In this document: positions 7,323 through 16,439 of the stretch, piece after piece | How positions within the stretch are numbered: position 1 is the first letter of the stretch | Layout of the letters: the number at the start of each line of letters is the position of its first letter | DNA from: Lewinellaceae bacterium | GTDB taxonomy: Bacteria > Bacteroidota > Bacteroidia > Chitinophagales > Saprospiraceae | Assembly: GCA_016716135.1 (NCBI GenBank) | Contig: JADJWX010000006.1 | Location: 124,001 to 188,000 of the forward strand | DNA length: 64,000 nt | Reading direction: 5' to 3' | Position numbers and translations under genes: made by a program | Notes under the pieces: model-generated | What the model saw: the letters and a program-made list of their open reading frames with translations, nothing else | Databases searched by the model: none | Told to the model about the DNA's origin: nothing

Positions 7323-9635
7323 ATGGATACCAATCAGGAAAACATCAATCAGCTGCTCGAAAAACTGGAGGCGCTGTTGAAAAAGCAGGACGAATTTTCA
7401 AAAGAAATCCAAACCCTGCGCGCCGAAATCTACCGGCTTAAACCAACCGGGGATAAGCCGGTAACCAGCCCACCAGCCGAGCCGGAAAAAACCCAACAAA
7501 CACCCCCGCCCCCGCCGCCAAGGCCCATTGCACCGCCGCCTGTAAATGCGCCGAAAAAGCCCTCGAACGCGGAAAAATTCATCGGCGAAAACCTGATCAG
7601 CAAGATCGGGATCATCATTACCGTGATCGGTGTCTCCATCGGCGTCAAATACGCGATCGACCACGAGTTGATCAGCCCGCTCACCCGCATTATCCTGGGT
7701 TATTTGTTTGGCGCCGGGCTGCTGGTTTTTGCCATGGCATTGAAGAAAAATTACGAAAAGTTCAGCGCGGTACTGCTGAGCGGCGCTATTGCGATTTTGT
7801 ACTTCATCACCTATGCCGCCTACGGATTTTACGAACTGATCCCGCAGGCATTAGCCTTTGGGTTGATGGTTGTTTTTACGGGTTTTGCCGTGGTAGCGGC
7901 CCTTCGGTACGACCAGCAGGTGATCGCTCACCTGGGCCTGGTGGGCGCGTATGCCGTGCCGTTTTTGCTGAGCAATGATTCGGGCCAGGTTGAGGTGCTG
8001 TTTTCCTACACTGCCATCATCAATACGGGCATCCTGATGATCGCTTTCCGAAAATACTGGAAGCCCATTTATTACTCGGCATTTCTGCTTACCTGGTTGA
8101 TTTACTTTTCCTGGTATGTCACCAGTTATCAAACTGATACCCATTTTGGACTGGGAATAGGATTTCTTTTCCTGTTTTTCGCCATTTTCTACCTGACTTT
8201 CCTCTCGTACAAATTGCTGCGCAAAGAACAATTCCAATTTGACGACATCCTCCTGTTGCTTTCCAATTCCTTTGTTTTTTACGGCATCGGGTATGCCATC
8301 CTGAACGACCACGAAACCGGCCGGCAGCTGCTGGGGCTCTTCACCCTTGGCAATGCGGTGGTGCACTTCGCAGTGGCCTATACCATACACCGGAACAAAC
8401 TGGCCGACCGGAATTTGTTCTACCTCGTTGCCGGACTGGTGCTCACGTTTATCACCATCGCCATACCGGTGCAGCTCGACGGTAACTGGGTGACCCTGCT
8501 GTGGGCCGGCGAAGCGGCGCTTTTGTTCTGGATCGGCCGGACCCGACGGGTGTCCGTTTACGAAATGCTGGCCTACCCCCTGATGTTCCTGGCATTTTTC
8601 AGCCTGCTGCACGATTGGTCGACGGTGTACGATGTGTACTACCAGGAAATACCGGATTCGCGGATCACGCCGGTGTTGAACATTCATTTTCTCAGCGCCA
8701 TGCTGGTTGCGGGCGCATTCGGGTTTATCCATTTTTTGAACAACAACAAGCAGTACCAGCCGGAACCCGGCGCCCGAAAGTTGCCGCCCGCGTTTATTTC
8801 GTTTTCCATTCCCGCTATGCTGTTGGCTGTTTTGTATTTCACGTTTCGCATAGAAATTGCCACCTACTGGAATCAACTGTACACCGATTCTTTTTTAAGC
8901 GTAAACGAAAACGGACAAGAATACTCCTCCGAATATCACAACTACGATTTGATGCAATTCAAAATGGTTTGGATTGCGAACTATAGCCTGCTGTTTTTCT
9001 CCCTGCTTGCTTTTTTGAATATCCGGAAATTGAAAAACCAACTGCTGGGTTTTATCAACCTCGGCCTGCTCGTGTTGGCTATCGTTAGTTTTTTGGTTTT
9101 GGGACTGTACATTATCAGCGAACTGCGCGATAGTTTCCTGGACCAGCCGCTCGCCGAATACTATCAGCGGGGCGCCATGCATGTCGGCATCCGGTATATT
9201 TCCCTGGCATTTCTCGCCCTGGCGTTGGCGGCTTGCTACCGGTACACCCGTGCGGAATTTATAAAACCGGATTTCAGGATGGCCTACGATTTTCTGCTGC
9301 ACACGGCCATTTTGTGGGTAGCCAGCAGCGAACTGATCCATTGGATGGACATGGCCGACGCCTCTCAGTCGTACAAACTCGGCCTGAGCATACTCTGGGG
9401 CAGTTATGCGCTGCTGCTGATCGCGCTCGGGATCTGGAAAAAGAAAAAACACCTGCGTATCGGCGCAATCGGCCTGTTTGGCGTTACCCTCGTCAAATTG
9501 TTTTTCTACGACCTGGCTTCCCTGGATACGATCGCCAAAACCATCGTGTTCGTGTCGCTGGGCGTGCTGCTGCTGATTATTTCCTTTTTATACAACAAGT
9601 ACAAGAACCTCATATTCGATGACGCTGAAAATTAA
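7323..9635 (+). CDS. DUF2339 polytopic membrane protein
   Basis: A 770-residue protein. Residues 1-40 form a likely coiled coil (NINQLLEKLEALLKKQDEF). A Pro-rich linker follows (about 45-80), then the family hallmark NAEKFIGENLISKIGIIITV and a very long series of hydrophobic helices to the C-terminus, at least 20 by inspection. Length and layout match DUF2339 proteins, whose function is not established. The next gene, a DUF3999 protein, overlaps its 3' end by 17 bases. This pairing is seen in other bacteria and suggests a joint envelope role. Confidence 0.85.
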   Translation: MDTNQENINQLLEKLEALLKKQDEFSKEIQTLRAEIYRLKPTGDKPVTSPPAEPEKTQQTPPPPPPRPIAPPPVNAPKKPSNAEKFIGENLISKIGIIITVIGVSIGVKYAIDHELISPLTRIILGYLFGAGLLVFAMALKKNYEKFSAVLLSGAIAILYFITYAAYGFYELIPQALAFGLMVVFTGFAVVAALRYDQQVIAHLGLVGAYAVPFLLSNDSGQVEVLFSYTAIINTGILMIAFRKYWKPIYYSAFLLTWLIYFSWYVTSYQTDTHFGLGIGFLFLFFAIFYLTFLSYKLLRKEQFQFDDILLLLSNSFVFYGIGYAILNDHETGRQLLGLFTLGNAVVHFAVAYTIHRNKLADRNLFYLVAGLVLTFITIAIPVQLDGNWVTLLWAGEAALLFWIGRTRRVSVYEMLAYPLMFLAFFSLLHDWSTVYDVYYQEIPDSRITPVLNIHFLSAMLVAGAFGFIHFLNNNKQYQPEPGARKLPPAFISFSIPAMLLAVLYFTFRIEIATYWNQLYTDSFLSVNENGQEYSSEYHNYDLMQFKMVWIANYSLLFFSLLAFLNIRKLKNQLLGFINLGLLVLAIVSFLVLGLYIISELRDSFLDQPLAEYYQRGAMHVGIRYISLAFLALALAACYRYTRAEFIKPDFRMAYDFLLHTAILWVASSELIHWMDMADASQSYKLGLSILWGSYALLLIALGIWKKKKHLRIGAIGLFGVTLVKLFFYDLASLDTIAKTIVFVSLGVLLLIISFLYNKYKNLIFDDAEN

Positions 9636-10845
9636 AATCGCCCTGTTGCTGCTGACCGGTTGTGCCGCCGCCTACGGGCAATTTGCGTACAAGCGCGACA
9701 TCACCGGCATTTCCGAACAATGGCACCGCCTGGAGTTGCCCGATGCACTTTTTGGAAAGGTGGCCGCAGATTTGGCTGACCTTCGGATTTACGGGGTCAC
9801 CCCAAAAGGCGACACCCTGGAGGCGCCCTACCTGCTGCGGCGAAGCACGGAGCAGATTTTGGAACAAGCCGTCGACTTCCAGCTGATCAATACGACCCGT
9901 AACAACCGCGGCTGGTTTTTCACCTTTGAAATACCTGCCGAAACGGCAATCAATCAACTAAAACTGGTCTTCGACCAAACGAACTTCGACTGGCGGGTTC
10001 AGCTCGAAGGCAGTCCGGACCAGCGCGAGTGGTTCACCATCCTCGCCGATTACCGCATCCTCTCCATCCGGAACGGGCTCACCGATTTTCAATTTACCAA
10101 ACTGGCCTTCCCCGACGTCAAATACCGGTTTTTCAGGCTGCGCATTCCGGCGAGCGAAAAACCCGCGCTGTTGTCGGCAAACCTCGCCCAATACACCGTT
10201 TCAAACGGCGCTTACAAAAGTTACCCTGCCGGGCAGTTTACGCTGGAAAACGATAAAAAAAATAAGGAAACGGCGCTTGAAACCGGCCTGCGTCTGCCGG
10301 TGCCGGTGAGCCGGATTCGCGTGCATGTGCACGACACGTTCGACTACTACCGGCCGGTGTCCATCCAATACATTTCCGACAGTGTAAAAACGGAAAAAGG
10401 CTGGACGTACAACTACACCACCCTGGCCTCCGGGACGCTGAACTCGCTGGAAGAAAACAGCTTCCCGTTCAACAGCACCATTTTGCAAAAACTGAAAATC
10501 GTCGTCAGCAACGCCGACAACCAGCCGCTGCAGATCGACTCGGTGACGGTTAGCGGCTACATCCACGAACTGGTGGCGCGCTTCACCGAACCGGGGGCAA
10601 CGTATTTCCTGGCCTATGGCAACCCCGATGCTCCGATGCCGCAATACGACATCGGGCGGTTTGCCGAAACGATTCCGGAGCAACTAACTCCCCTGGATAT
10701 GGGCGACGAACAGCCGCTTGCCGCCGGGACGCCCAAGGCAACGGCGCCGCTTTTTGAAAACAAGGTCTGGTTGTGGTTGCTGATGGGGGGGATCATTTTG
10801 TTGCTGGGTTGGTTTACGCTTCGAATGATGCAGAAACAGCAATAG
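9619..10845 (+). CDS. DUF3999 family envelope protein
   Basis: A 408-residue protein with a signal peptide (KIALLLLTGCAAAYGQ). A beta-rich extracytoplasmic region contains FAYKRDITGI, DLRIYGVTPKGDTLEAPYLL and FFRLRIP. A single C-terminal transmembrane helix (WLWLLMGGIILLLGW) is followed by a short basic tail. These features match DUF3999. Its start lies inside the end of the DUF2339 gene, so the two are translationally coupled. Anchoring with the bulk of the protein in the periplasm is inferred. Confidence 0.8.
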   Translation: MTLKIKIALLLLTGCAAAYGQFAYKRDITGISEQWHRLELPDALFGKVAADLADLRIYGVTPKGDTLEAPYLLRRSTEQILEQAVDFQLINTTRNNRGWFFTFEIPAETAINQLKLVFDQTNFDWRVQLEGSPDQREWFTILADYRILSIRNGLTDFQFTKLAFPDVKYRFFRLRIPASEKPALLSANLAQYTVSNGAYKSYPAGQFTLENDKKNKETALETGLRLPVPVSRIRVHVHDTFDYYRPVSIQYISDSVKTEKGWTYNYTTLASGTLNSLEENSFPFNSTILQKLKIVVSNADNQPLQIDSVTVSGYIHELVARFTEPGATYFLAYGNPDAPMPQYDIGRFAETIPEQLTPLDMGDEQPLAAGTPKATAPLFENKVWLWLLMGGIILLLGWFTLRMMQKQQ

Positions 10846-11055
10846 CATGTGCCTGGATGTACTTGGTCAAATTCTTTGGTGTTTGGTATTCTGTACACCC
10901 CTGATTACAATCCGGATTGCTTGGAGGCCAACTTAACACATTTTGCCTCTGATTCGCACGACTACTGTTTAGCCAAACCCAATATTTATTGGACGGGCGA
11001 ACCAAGGTTTGCCGCGGCTGTTATTTGATTTTCCACTTACGCACAAACGAAAACC

Positions 11056-12042
11056 ATGTTCATCAAACGCAACTACGGCTTTTGGATGACCTTCAACTGG
11101 TCAAAAACGCCTTTTATCTACGGCTTTTTTTATGCTGCCGCCATTACAGCCGTTTACTACTTTTTAAAATTCGACATCGCCCTGCCCTGGCAGCCCATTA
11201 GTATCATCGGTATTGCCGTGGCTTTTTACCTCGGGTTCAAAAACAACAGTTCGTACGACCGCACCTGGGAAGCCCGGAAAATCTGGGGCAGCATCGTCAA
11301 CAACAGCCGCGCCTTTGCGGCCGCGGCCAAAGCTTTCGTGCAGGGCAGCGAAGCCCCGGCGCTTCAAAAAGAGCTGGTGTACCGCCACATCGCCTGGCTC
11401 ACGGCATTGCGGTACCAGCTCCGGCTGAGCCGCGAATGGGAGCACACCGAAGACCGGGTAAAGGGCCTGTACATCCCCACCATCTGCGAAGAATACTTCG
11501 ACCGGATAGACGACGAGCTCATGAATTTCATCCCCGAGGCGGAGTTTCAATACTACAAATCCAAAACCAATGCCGCCACCCAACTGCTGGCCAAACAGTC
11601 GGTGCGGCTGCAGGAACTGCGGGATGCGGGCTATTTCGACGATTTTCGCCACATGCACCTCCAGGGGCTGATCACCAGCTTCTACGAAGACCAGGGCAAG
11701 AGCGAGCGGATCAAAAACTTTCCGTTCCCACGCCAGTACGCTTCCGTGGCGCTGTGGTTGAGCATGGTGTTTGCCGTATTGCTGCCCTTCGGCATGTTGG
11801 ATACTTTTTCCAAAATGGGCGGTTGGTGGTTATGGATCACGGTGCCCATGTCGGCGCTGACAACCTGGGTTTTCTTTTTGATGGAAAAAATCGGTGATTA
11901 TTCGGAAAACCCCTTCGAAGGCACCTACAACGACGTGCCCATCTCGTCGATCGCCCGCGGCATCGAAATTGACCTGCGGGAGATGATCGACGACACGGAT
12001 ATTCCTGCGGCAATCAAGGCGGAAAACGGATTTTTGATGTGA
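11056..12042 (+). CDS. Bestrophin family ion channel
   Basis: A 328-residue protein that begins MFIKRNYGFWMTFNWS. It has two early hydrophobic helices, the segment YLGFKNNSSYDRTWEARKIW characteristic of bacterial bestrophins (RFP-TM/UPF0187), and a second pair of helices near residues 230-275. The C-terminal NPFEGTYNDVPISSIAR is also typical. Family members form pentameric chloride or cation channels in the inner membrane. No obvious operon partner is present; the 210-base upstream gap shows no strong promoter match. Confidence 0.88.
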   Translation: MFIKRNYGFWMTFNWSKTPFIYGFFYAAAITAVYYFLKFDIALPWQPISIIGIAVAFYLGFKNNSSYDRTWEARKIWGSIVNNSRAFAAAAKAFVQGSEAPALQKELVYRHIAWLTALRYQLRLSREWEHTEDRVKGLYIPTICEEYFDRIDDELMNFIPEAEFQYYKSKTNAATQLLAKQSVRLQELRDAGYFDDFRHMHLQGLITSFYEDQGKSERIKNFPFPRQYASVALWLSMVFAVLLPFGMLDTFSKMGGWWLWITVPMSALTTWVFFLMEKIGDYSENPFEGTYNDVPISSIARGIEIDLREMIDDTDIPAAIKAENGFLM

Positions 12043-12164
12043 TGGGCAAATCTTTTGGGGTGGTGTTCCCCCCCGCGGTTTGCGGGGGCAATGGCCCTAT
12101 TCATATGGATGAGTGATTTTCGGATTAAAAGTTTAAATTACTTCATGTAGAACGCCATAGCTCC

Positions 12165-13255
12165 CGGTTTTTCTTTTTTTTTCCCCCGGAATTCTTCTGG
12201 GTTTGGGTTGGTTGGCCGCCCTTGGTTGGTTTGTTTGGGCCCAGGCGGGGCTTCAAGCCCCTGCCGTCAAACCCCGCCCCCCCCCCCTTTTTCCCCCCCC
12301 CGTTTTTGTTCGCTGTTTTTTTTTTGGGGATGTTGGTTTTTTTTTCCCGGGGGCTGCCGGGCGTTTTTTTCCTGGTTTGTCTTCAGGTTTGTGTTGATTT
12401 TTTTTTTTTGGGTTGGGGGGCCCCGTTTCCCCCGTGGTGGGGGCCGGCCTTTCCCCCCCGGGCCGGGCCCGGGGCTTTTTTTGCCCCTGGTTTCGGTCTC
12501 GGCGGCGGTGGGTGGTTCCCCTTCCCCCGGTTCGGCGGGCTTTTTTCCCCCGGTTTTTTTTTTCGGAACAATAAAGTTTTTGCCGCTTTCCCAGCGCAAG
12601 ATCTGCGTGGCCGGAGGCCTCAGGCTGCGCTTATCATTGCAAGCACTTAGAAAGTTCGTCCACCGCAGGATCGGGGCGCGGCCGTGGTCCCGCAGAGCCG
12701 CGGCGCAACCGCTCCACGGGGGGCACACGCGGGAGGGAAAAAGGGACGGCGGCGCGGGCGGGCAACCGGGCGCGGATTAAACGGAACCACCGAAAAGGGC
12801 CCGCCGAAGGCAGAGAGAGCCGCCGGCCGCCGCAAGCCAGGGAAAAGAGGGAAAAAGAAGCCCAAAAGACGCGCGAGCGCGAAAGGCGGCGGAGAAAGCT
12901 GCCCGGGGAGACGGAAAGGAAGAGAAGGGGGAGACCGGGCAAGGCGCCACGGGGCGGGGGGTACACCAAATTAATCCGGGACCCCCCGTGCCGGCCTTTT
13001 TTTTCCCGGCCCGGGCCCCGGCCCGGGGGGGGGTCGCCGTGGTGTTGAGGGTGCAAAAGGGTAAAAAAAAAGCAACGTTTTCAACGCCCCGGCCCCCCCG
13101 GCCGGTTTTTTGGCTTTACCAACGTCGCCCCGCCCTGCAGGCTTTTTTTATTTCTGCCCGCCCCCCCGCCCGCGCCCGCTGCGGCCGCGGCGGCCGGCGG
13201 CCGGTTCCCGGCCGGGCCGTTTTTCCGGAACCGCCCCGCCCCGCGCTTGGGTTAG
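12165..13255. other. Segment of aberrant base composition, probable assembly artefact
   Basis: From 12398 to 12566 there is not one A in 169 bases, and from 12779 to 12961 there is one T in 183 bases. Long runs of T, G and C fill the rest, unlike every flanking gene. A short stretch near 12570-12660 looks normal. Reading inward from either flank, as a sequencing read would, the sequence loses A. That symmetry suggests low-quality read tails filling a gap. Open frames here have homopolymer-driven composition (Pro, Gly, Phe, Lys) and are not credible genes. Confidence 0.7.
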
Positions 13256-13270
13256 AAAAAAAACCGGAAG

Positions 13271-13278
13271 TAACTTTG
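13271..13278 (+). promoter_or_regulatory. Bacteroidota -7 element overlapping the operator
   Basis: TAACTTTG is an exact TAnnTTTG match, with a TTG 21 bases upstream (13247-13249) in -33 position. It overlaps the left half of the ACTTTG-N5-CAAAGT inverted repeat, so a protein bound there would block RNA polymerase. Confidence 0.5.
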
Positions 13279-13289
13279 CCCCTCAAAGT
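13273..13289. promoter_or_regulatory. Candidate operator ACTTTG-N5-CAAAGT, site 1
   Basis: A perfect 6-bp inverted repeat with a 5-base spacer (CCCCT), ending 7 bases before the ATG of the membrane protein gene. An identical dyad lies upstream of creD. Both flank the gene for a winged-helix regulator, which is the natural candidate to bind them. The binding is inferred. Confidence 0.55.
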
Positions 13290-13296
13290 ACTTTTT

Positions 13297-13923
13297 ATGA
13301 ATCAAGCCAAATCGCTCGACGACCTCGCCCAAATCCGCGCCATCATGGAGCGCTCCAAAAAATTCCTTTCGCTCAGCCCCTGGGCGGCCATCATGGCCGG
13401 CGTGTACGCGCTGCTGGGCGCCGGGTGGGCTTACTGGGAAATTTACTATTCCCCTGTCGTGATTTATGACCAGTTGGAAACAGGCCGGATCGTGCCGTCC
13501 GTGTACGGGCTGTTGCTGATGGCTGCGGGGGTGTTTGTGCTGGCAGCGGGTACCGGTTTGTGGGTCAGTTACCGCAAGGCGCAACGTGCCGGACAGTCCT
13601 TGTGGTCGAAAGCGGCCATCCGGCTGGCCGTCAATTTCGCCTTGCCGCTGCTGGCCGGCGGTATCTTTGTGCTTGTCCTGTTTTTTCGCGGCTACTACAG
13701 TTTGCTGGCGGCTTCCACCCTGGTTTTTTACGGCCTGGCCCTGCTCAACGCCGGCAACTTCACCTTCAGCGATATCCGGAGCCTGGGCATTTCCGAAATA
13801 ATTGTCGGACTTTTAGCCGCCATTTTCCCGGGCAAGGGACTGTTTTTTTGGGCCATCGGCTTTGGCCTGTTGCATATTGTGTACGGCATCCTCATGTACT
13901 GGAAATACGAGCGAACAGCATGA
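13297..13923 (+). CDS. Integral membrane protein upstream of the winged-helix regulator
   Basis: A 208-residue protein starting MNQAKSLDDLAQIRAIMERS, a soluble helix, followed by about six transmembrane helices (for example AAIMAGVYALLGAGWAYW and IIVGLLAAIFPGKGLFFW). The ATG was chosen because the operator and -7 element sit just before it; upstream sequence is compositionally aberrant. The stop overlaps the next start as ATGA, so it is translationally coupled to the regulator. The family is common in Bacteroidota but unnamed. A sensor or partner role for the regulator is possible but unproven. Confidence 0.75.
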   Translation: MNQAKSLDDLAQIRAIMERSKKFLSLSPWAAIMAGVYALLGAGWAYWEIYYSPVVIYDQLETGRIVPSVYGLLLMAAGVFVLAAGTGLWVSYRKAQRAGQSLWSKAAIRLAVNFALPLLAGGIFVLVLFFRGYYSLLAASTLVFYGLALLNAGNFTFSDIRSLGISEIIVGLLAAIFPGKGLFFWAIGFGLLHIVYGILMYWKYERTA

Positions 13924-14219
13924 AAAAAGTTATCCAGGAACTCAACAAAGCGTTCGAAAACCGCATCCGGCTGGGCATCATGTCGGCGCTGACGGTCAAC
14001 GACTTTCAGGAATTCAACGCCCTTAAGGAACTGCTCGATGTGACCGACGGCAACCTGGCCAGCCACACCCGCGCACTGGAAGACCAGGGCTACATCCGGG
14101 TGGAAAAGCTGTTCGTCGGCCGCAAACCCAACACCCGTTTTTTTATCACCGAAGCCGGGCAGGAAGCTTTCGAGCGGCACCTGGCCGCCCTGGAAAAGAT
14201 CGTGAAAGGCGGGTTTTGA
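13920..14219 (+). CDS. Winged-helix transcriptional regulator (PF13601-like)
   Basis: A 99-residue protein made almost entirely of a winged-helix domain. NRIRLGIMSAL is the first helix, FNALKELLDVTDGNLASHTRAL the helix-turn-helix, GYIRVEKLFVGRKPNTRFFIT the wing, and the C-terminal helix is EAFERHLAALEKIVKGG. This is the small MarR/ArsR-like type often found next to creD in Bacteroidota. The start overlaps the preceding stop. The two flanking ACTTTG-N5-CAAAGT dyads make it a plausible autoregulator and regulator of creD. Confidence 0.85.
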   Translation: MKKVIQELNKAFENRIRLGIMSALTVNDFQEFNALKELLDVTDGNLASHTRALEDQGYIRVEKLFVGRKPNTRFFITEAGQEAFERHLAALEKIVKGGF

Positions 14220-14235
14220 TTTTTTTTGTCTCTAA

Positions 14236-14252
14236 ACTTTGTAACTCAAAGT
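14236..14252. promoter_or_regulatory. Candidate operator ACTTTG-N5-CAAAGT, site 2
   Basis: The same perfect dyad as the site near 13280, here with spacer TAACT and ending 26 bases before the creD ATG. The adjacent AAACTTTG is one base off the -7 consensus TAnnTTTG, so promoter and operator overlap again. CAAAGTACTTT follows in both copies. Confidence 0.55.
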
Positions 14253-14278
14253 ACTTTCAAAAACAATAAAATTAAATT

Positions 14279-15637
14279 ATGGAAAATCAGGAAAATTCAA
14301 TGATCGGTCGGGTGGGCCATTGGGTGCAAACCTCCTTGTTGGTCAAACTCGCATCGATCGGCTTTTTAACGCTGTTGTTGCTCATTCCGAATGCGATGAT
14401 CCAGGACCTTGTCCGGGAGCGGCAAAGCCGCCAAGCCGAAGCCATCAACGAAGTGAGCGCCTCCTGGGGCGCTCCGCAAACGGTAACCGGGCCTGTGCTG
14501 AGCATTCCCTATTCGGAGTGGGTGCAGTTGGAAAACGACAAACGGGTGGAGTCCATCCAAACCGCCTGTTTTTTGCCGCAGGCAGTCCATGTCGATGGCA
14601 AGGTGGACCCCGAATTGCGCAAACGCGGCATTTACGAGATCGTGCTGTACCAATCGGATATGACGATCACCGGCGCCTTCGGCAAACCTGATTTCGCAGC
14701 GTTGAATATCCGGCCCGAAGACGTGCATTGGGACCAGGCCAAACTTTCGCTGGGCATCTCCGGCATGTCGGGCATCAAAAACAGCATCGGGCTCGACTGG
14801 TCGGGCACAGCAATCCGCCTGGAACCCGGCACAGCCAACAGTAAAATTCTGCTTTCCGGCGTCAGCAATGCCGTGCCGGTGGATCCCGAAACCGAAACGT
14901 ACGCTTTTTCGGTCCCCCTGAAACTAAATGGCAGCGGCCACCTGAAATTCGAGCCGGTGGGCAAGGAAACCACGGTTTCGCTCGAATCGGGTTGGCCCTC
15001 GCCCAGTTTTGAAGGCGATTTTTTGCCCGACCGGCGGGAAATTACGCCGGAGGGTTTCAGCGCCGGCTGGAAAGTGCTCGACCTGAACCGCAACTACCCG
15101 CAGCAGTGGAAAGGCGCCGAGTATTCCTTCGGTACCGGCAATCACCCCAGCGCTCATTTTGGGGTGCGGCTCATGCAAACCGTAGACGAATACGCCAAAA
15201 CCGACCGCTCGGCCAAGTATGCCATCCTGGTTATCGGGCTCACGTTTTTGATCTATTTTTTCTTTGAAACGCTGCGCCGGTTCCACATCCACCCTTTTCA
15301 GTACTTGCTGGTGGGCCTGGCCCTTAGCGTTTTTTATCTGCTGTTGTTGTCGTTGTCGGAGCACCTGGGGTTCAACACCGCCTATGCCGTGGCTACCGCG
15401 GCCACCATTGGGCTGATCACGGTGTACAGCGCCGGGGTGATCAAAAACTTGCGCCTGACCGTGCAACTCTCGATGCTCCTGGCGTTGATCTACGGGTTCA
15501 TTTTCATCGTGCTCCAGTTGGAAGATTACGCCCTGCTGACCGGCAGCATCGGGATTTTCGGCGCGCTCGCCGCGGTAATGTATTATTCGAGAAATGTGGA
15601 TTGGTATAATCAGTCTGAAACCGCAAAAACCGTTTGA
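14279..15637 (+). CDS. creD: Inner membrane protein CreD
   Basis: A 452-residue protein. An N-terminal transmembrane helix (LVKLASIGFLTLLLLIPNAMI) is followed by the family segment VRERQSRQAEAINEVSASWG and GPVLSIPY, a large extracytoplasmic beta-rich region to about residue 310, and then six C-terminal membrane helices. That is the CreD architecture. In Escherichia coli CreD belongs to the CreBC regulon and affects envelope stress and colicin tolerance. Here no CreBC genes are near; the winged-helix gene just upstream and the operator dyad suggest different control. Confidence 0.9.
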   Translation: MENQENSMIGRVGHWVQTSLLVKLASIGFLTLLLLIPNAMIQDLVRERQSRQAEAINEVSASWGAPQTVTGPVLSIPYSEWVQLENDKRVESIQTACFLPQAVHVDGKVDPELRKRGIYEIVLYQSDMTITGAFGKPDFAALNIRPEDVHWDQAKLSLGISGMSGIKNSIGLDWSGTAIRLEPGTANSKILLSGVSNAVPVDPETETYAFSVPLKLNGSGHLKFEPVGKETTVSLESGWPSPSFEGDFLPDRREITPEGFSAGWKVLDLNRNYPQQWKGAEYSFGTGNHPSAHFGVRLMQTVDEYAKTDRSAKYAILVIGLTFLIYFFFETLRRFHIHPFQYLLVGLALSVFYLLLLSLSEHLGFNTAYAVATAATIGLITVYSAGVIKNLRLTVQLSMLLALIYGFIFIVLQLEDYALLTGSIGIFGALAAVMYYSRNVDWYNQSETAKTV

Positions 15638-15639
15638 AT

Positions 15640-16305
15640 ATGCTGATGCAACTGAAAAATCAAGGCCGGCTCAATGAAACGCTTTTCCTGGGAATACTGT
15701 GCCTGATCAGTTTCGGCATGGCTGTTTTCCGGTTTATGTACACGGATACGCTGGCTTTTTTATTCCTGATCTGGAACTTGTTTCTGGCGGGCATTCCCTG
15801 GGCATTGAGCAGCCTGATGCTGTTAAAACCGGAAATCCAGCAAAACAAACTGGCCGTTCTGCTGCTGCTGATCGTCTGGCTGCTGTTTTTTCCCAACGCG
15901 CCGTACATTTTGACCGATTTGTTTCACCTGTGCTACAAATCGGGGGCGCCACTCTGGTTTGACCTGGTGCTGATCCTTTCCTTCGCCTGGACGGGCTTGC
16001 TTTTCGGATTTCTGAGCCTGTGGGATATCGAACAAATTTTAAAAAAACGCGTCCGCGCAACCTGGGTGCCAGCCATTTCCGTCGGGCTGCTGTTTTTGGG
16101 CAGTTTCGGAATATATGTCGGGCGCTACCTGGGCTGGAACAGCTGGGATATTCTTCGGGAGCCGCTGGACCTGGTGTACGATATCGGCAGCCGGTTGGCC
16201 AATCCGTTTCAGCACCCCAGAGCCTGGGGGATGACATTGTTCATGGGTGTATTTTTGAATATGGTGTACGGGTCGTTCCGGTTGATCCGGAGCCGGGGGC
16301 GGTGA
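15640..16305 (+). CDS. DUF1361 membrane protein
   Basis: A 221-residue protein with about six to seven transmembrane helices. The motifs WLLFFPNAPYILTDLFHL and GRYLGWNSWDIL are characteristic of DUF1361. I place the start at the ATG two bases after the creD stop; a TTG two codons earlier overlaps that stop. The tight spacing makes it part of the creD transcript. Function is unknown. Confidence 0.85.
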   Translation: MLMQLKNQGRLNETLFLGILCLISFGMAVFRFMYTDTLAFLFLIWNLFLAGIPWALSSLMLLKPEIQQNKLAVLLLLIVWLLFFPNAPYILTDLFHLCYKSGAPLWFDLVLILSFAWTGLLFGFLSLWDIEQILKKRVRATWVPAISVGLLFLGSFGIYVGRYLGWNSWDILREPLDLVYDIGSRLANPFQHPRAWGMTLFMGVFLNMVYGSFRLIRSRGR

Positions 16306-16322
16306 TGCCAAAGTTTGCAGGG

Positions 16323-16373
16323 GCAAAGTCGCCAAGACGCGAAGTATTAACCTCCGCGTCTTGGCGACTTTGC
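16323..16373. repeat. Perfect 19-bp hairpin of the GAAGNCGCAAAG-type family
   Basis: GCAAAGTCGCCAAGACGCG pairs perfectly with CGCGTCTTGGCGACTTTGC across a 13-base loop. It lies between convergent genes (DUF1361 and patatin) and could end transcription from both sides. Its wording closely resembles the hairpins near 24345 and 41934. Confidence 0.75.
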
Positions 16374-16439
16374 GGTAAAACAGAATGCGCTACGGTGGGC
16401 AAAATTAGCGGGGCACTCTTGAGAAACCCTCTCCCTGCC

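Noticed and set aside
12203..13056. Several overlapping open frames on both strands rich in Pro, Gly, Phe or Lys
   Set aside because: They lie inside the segment with A-free and T-free runs; the composition mirrors homopolymers and no family motif is present.
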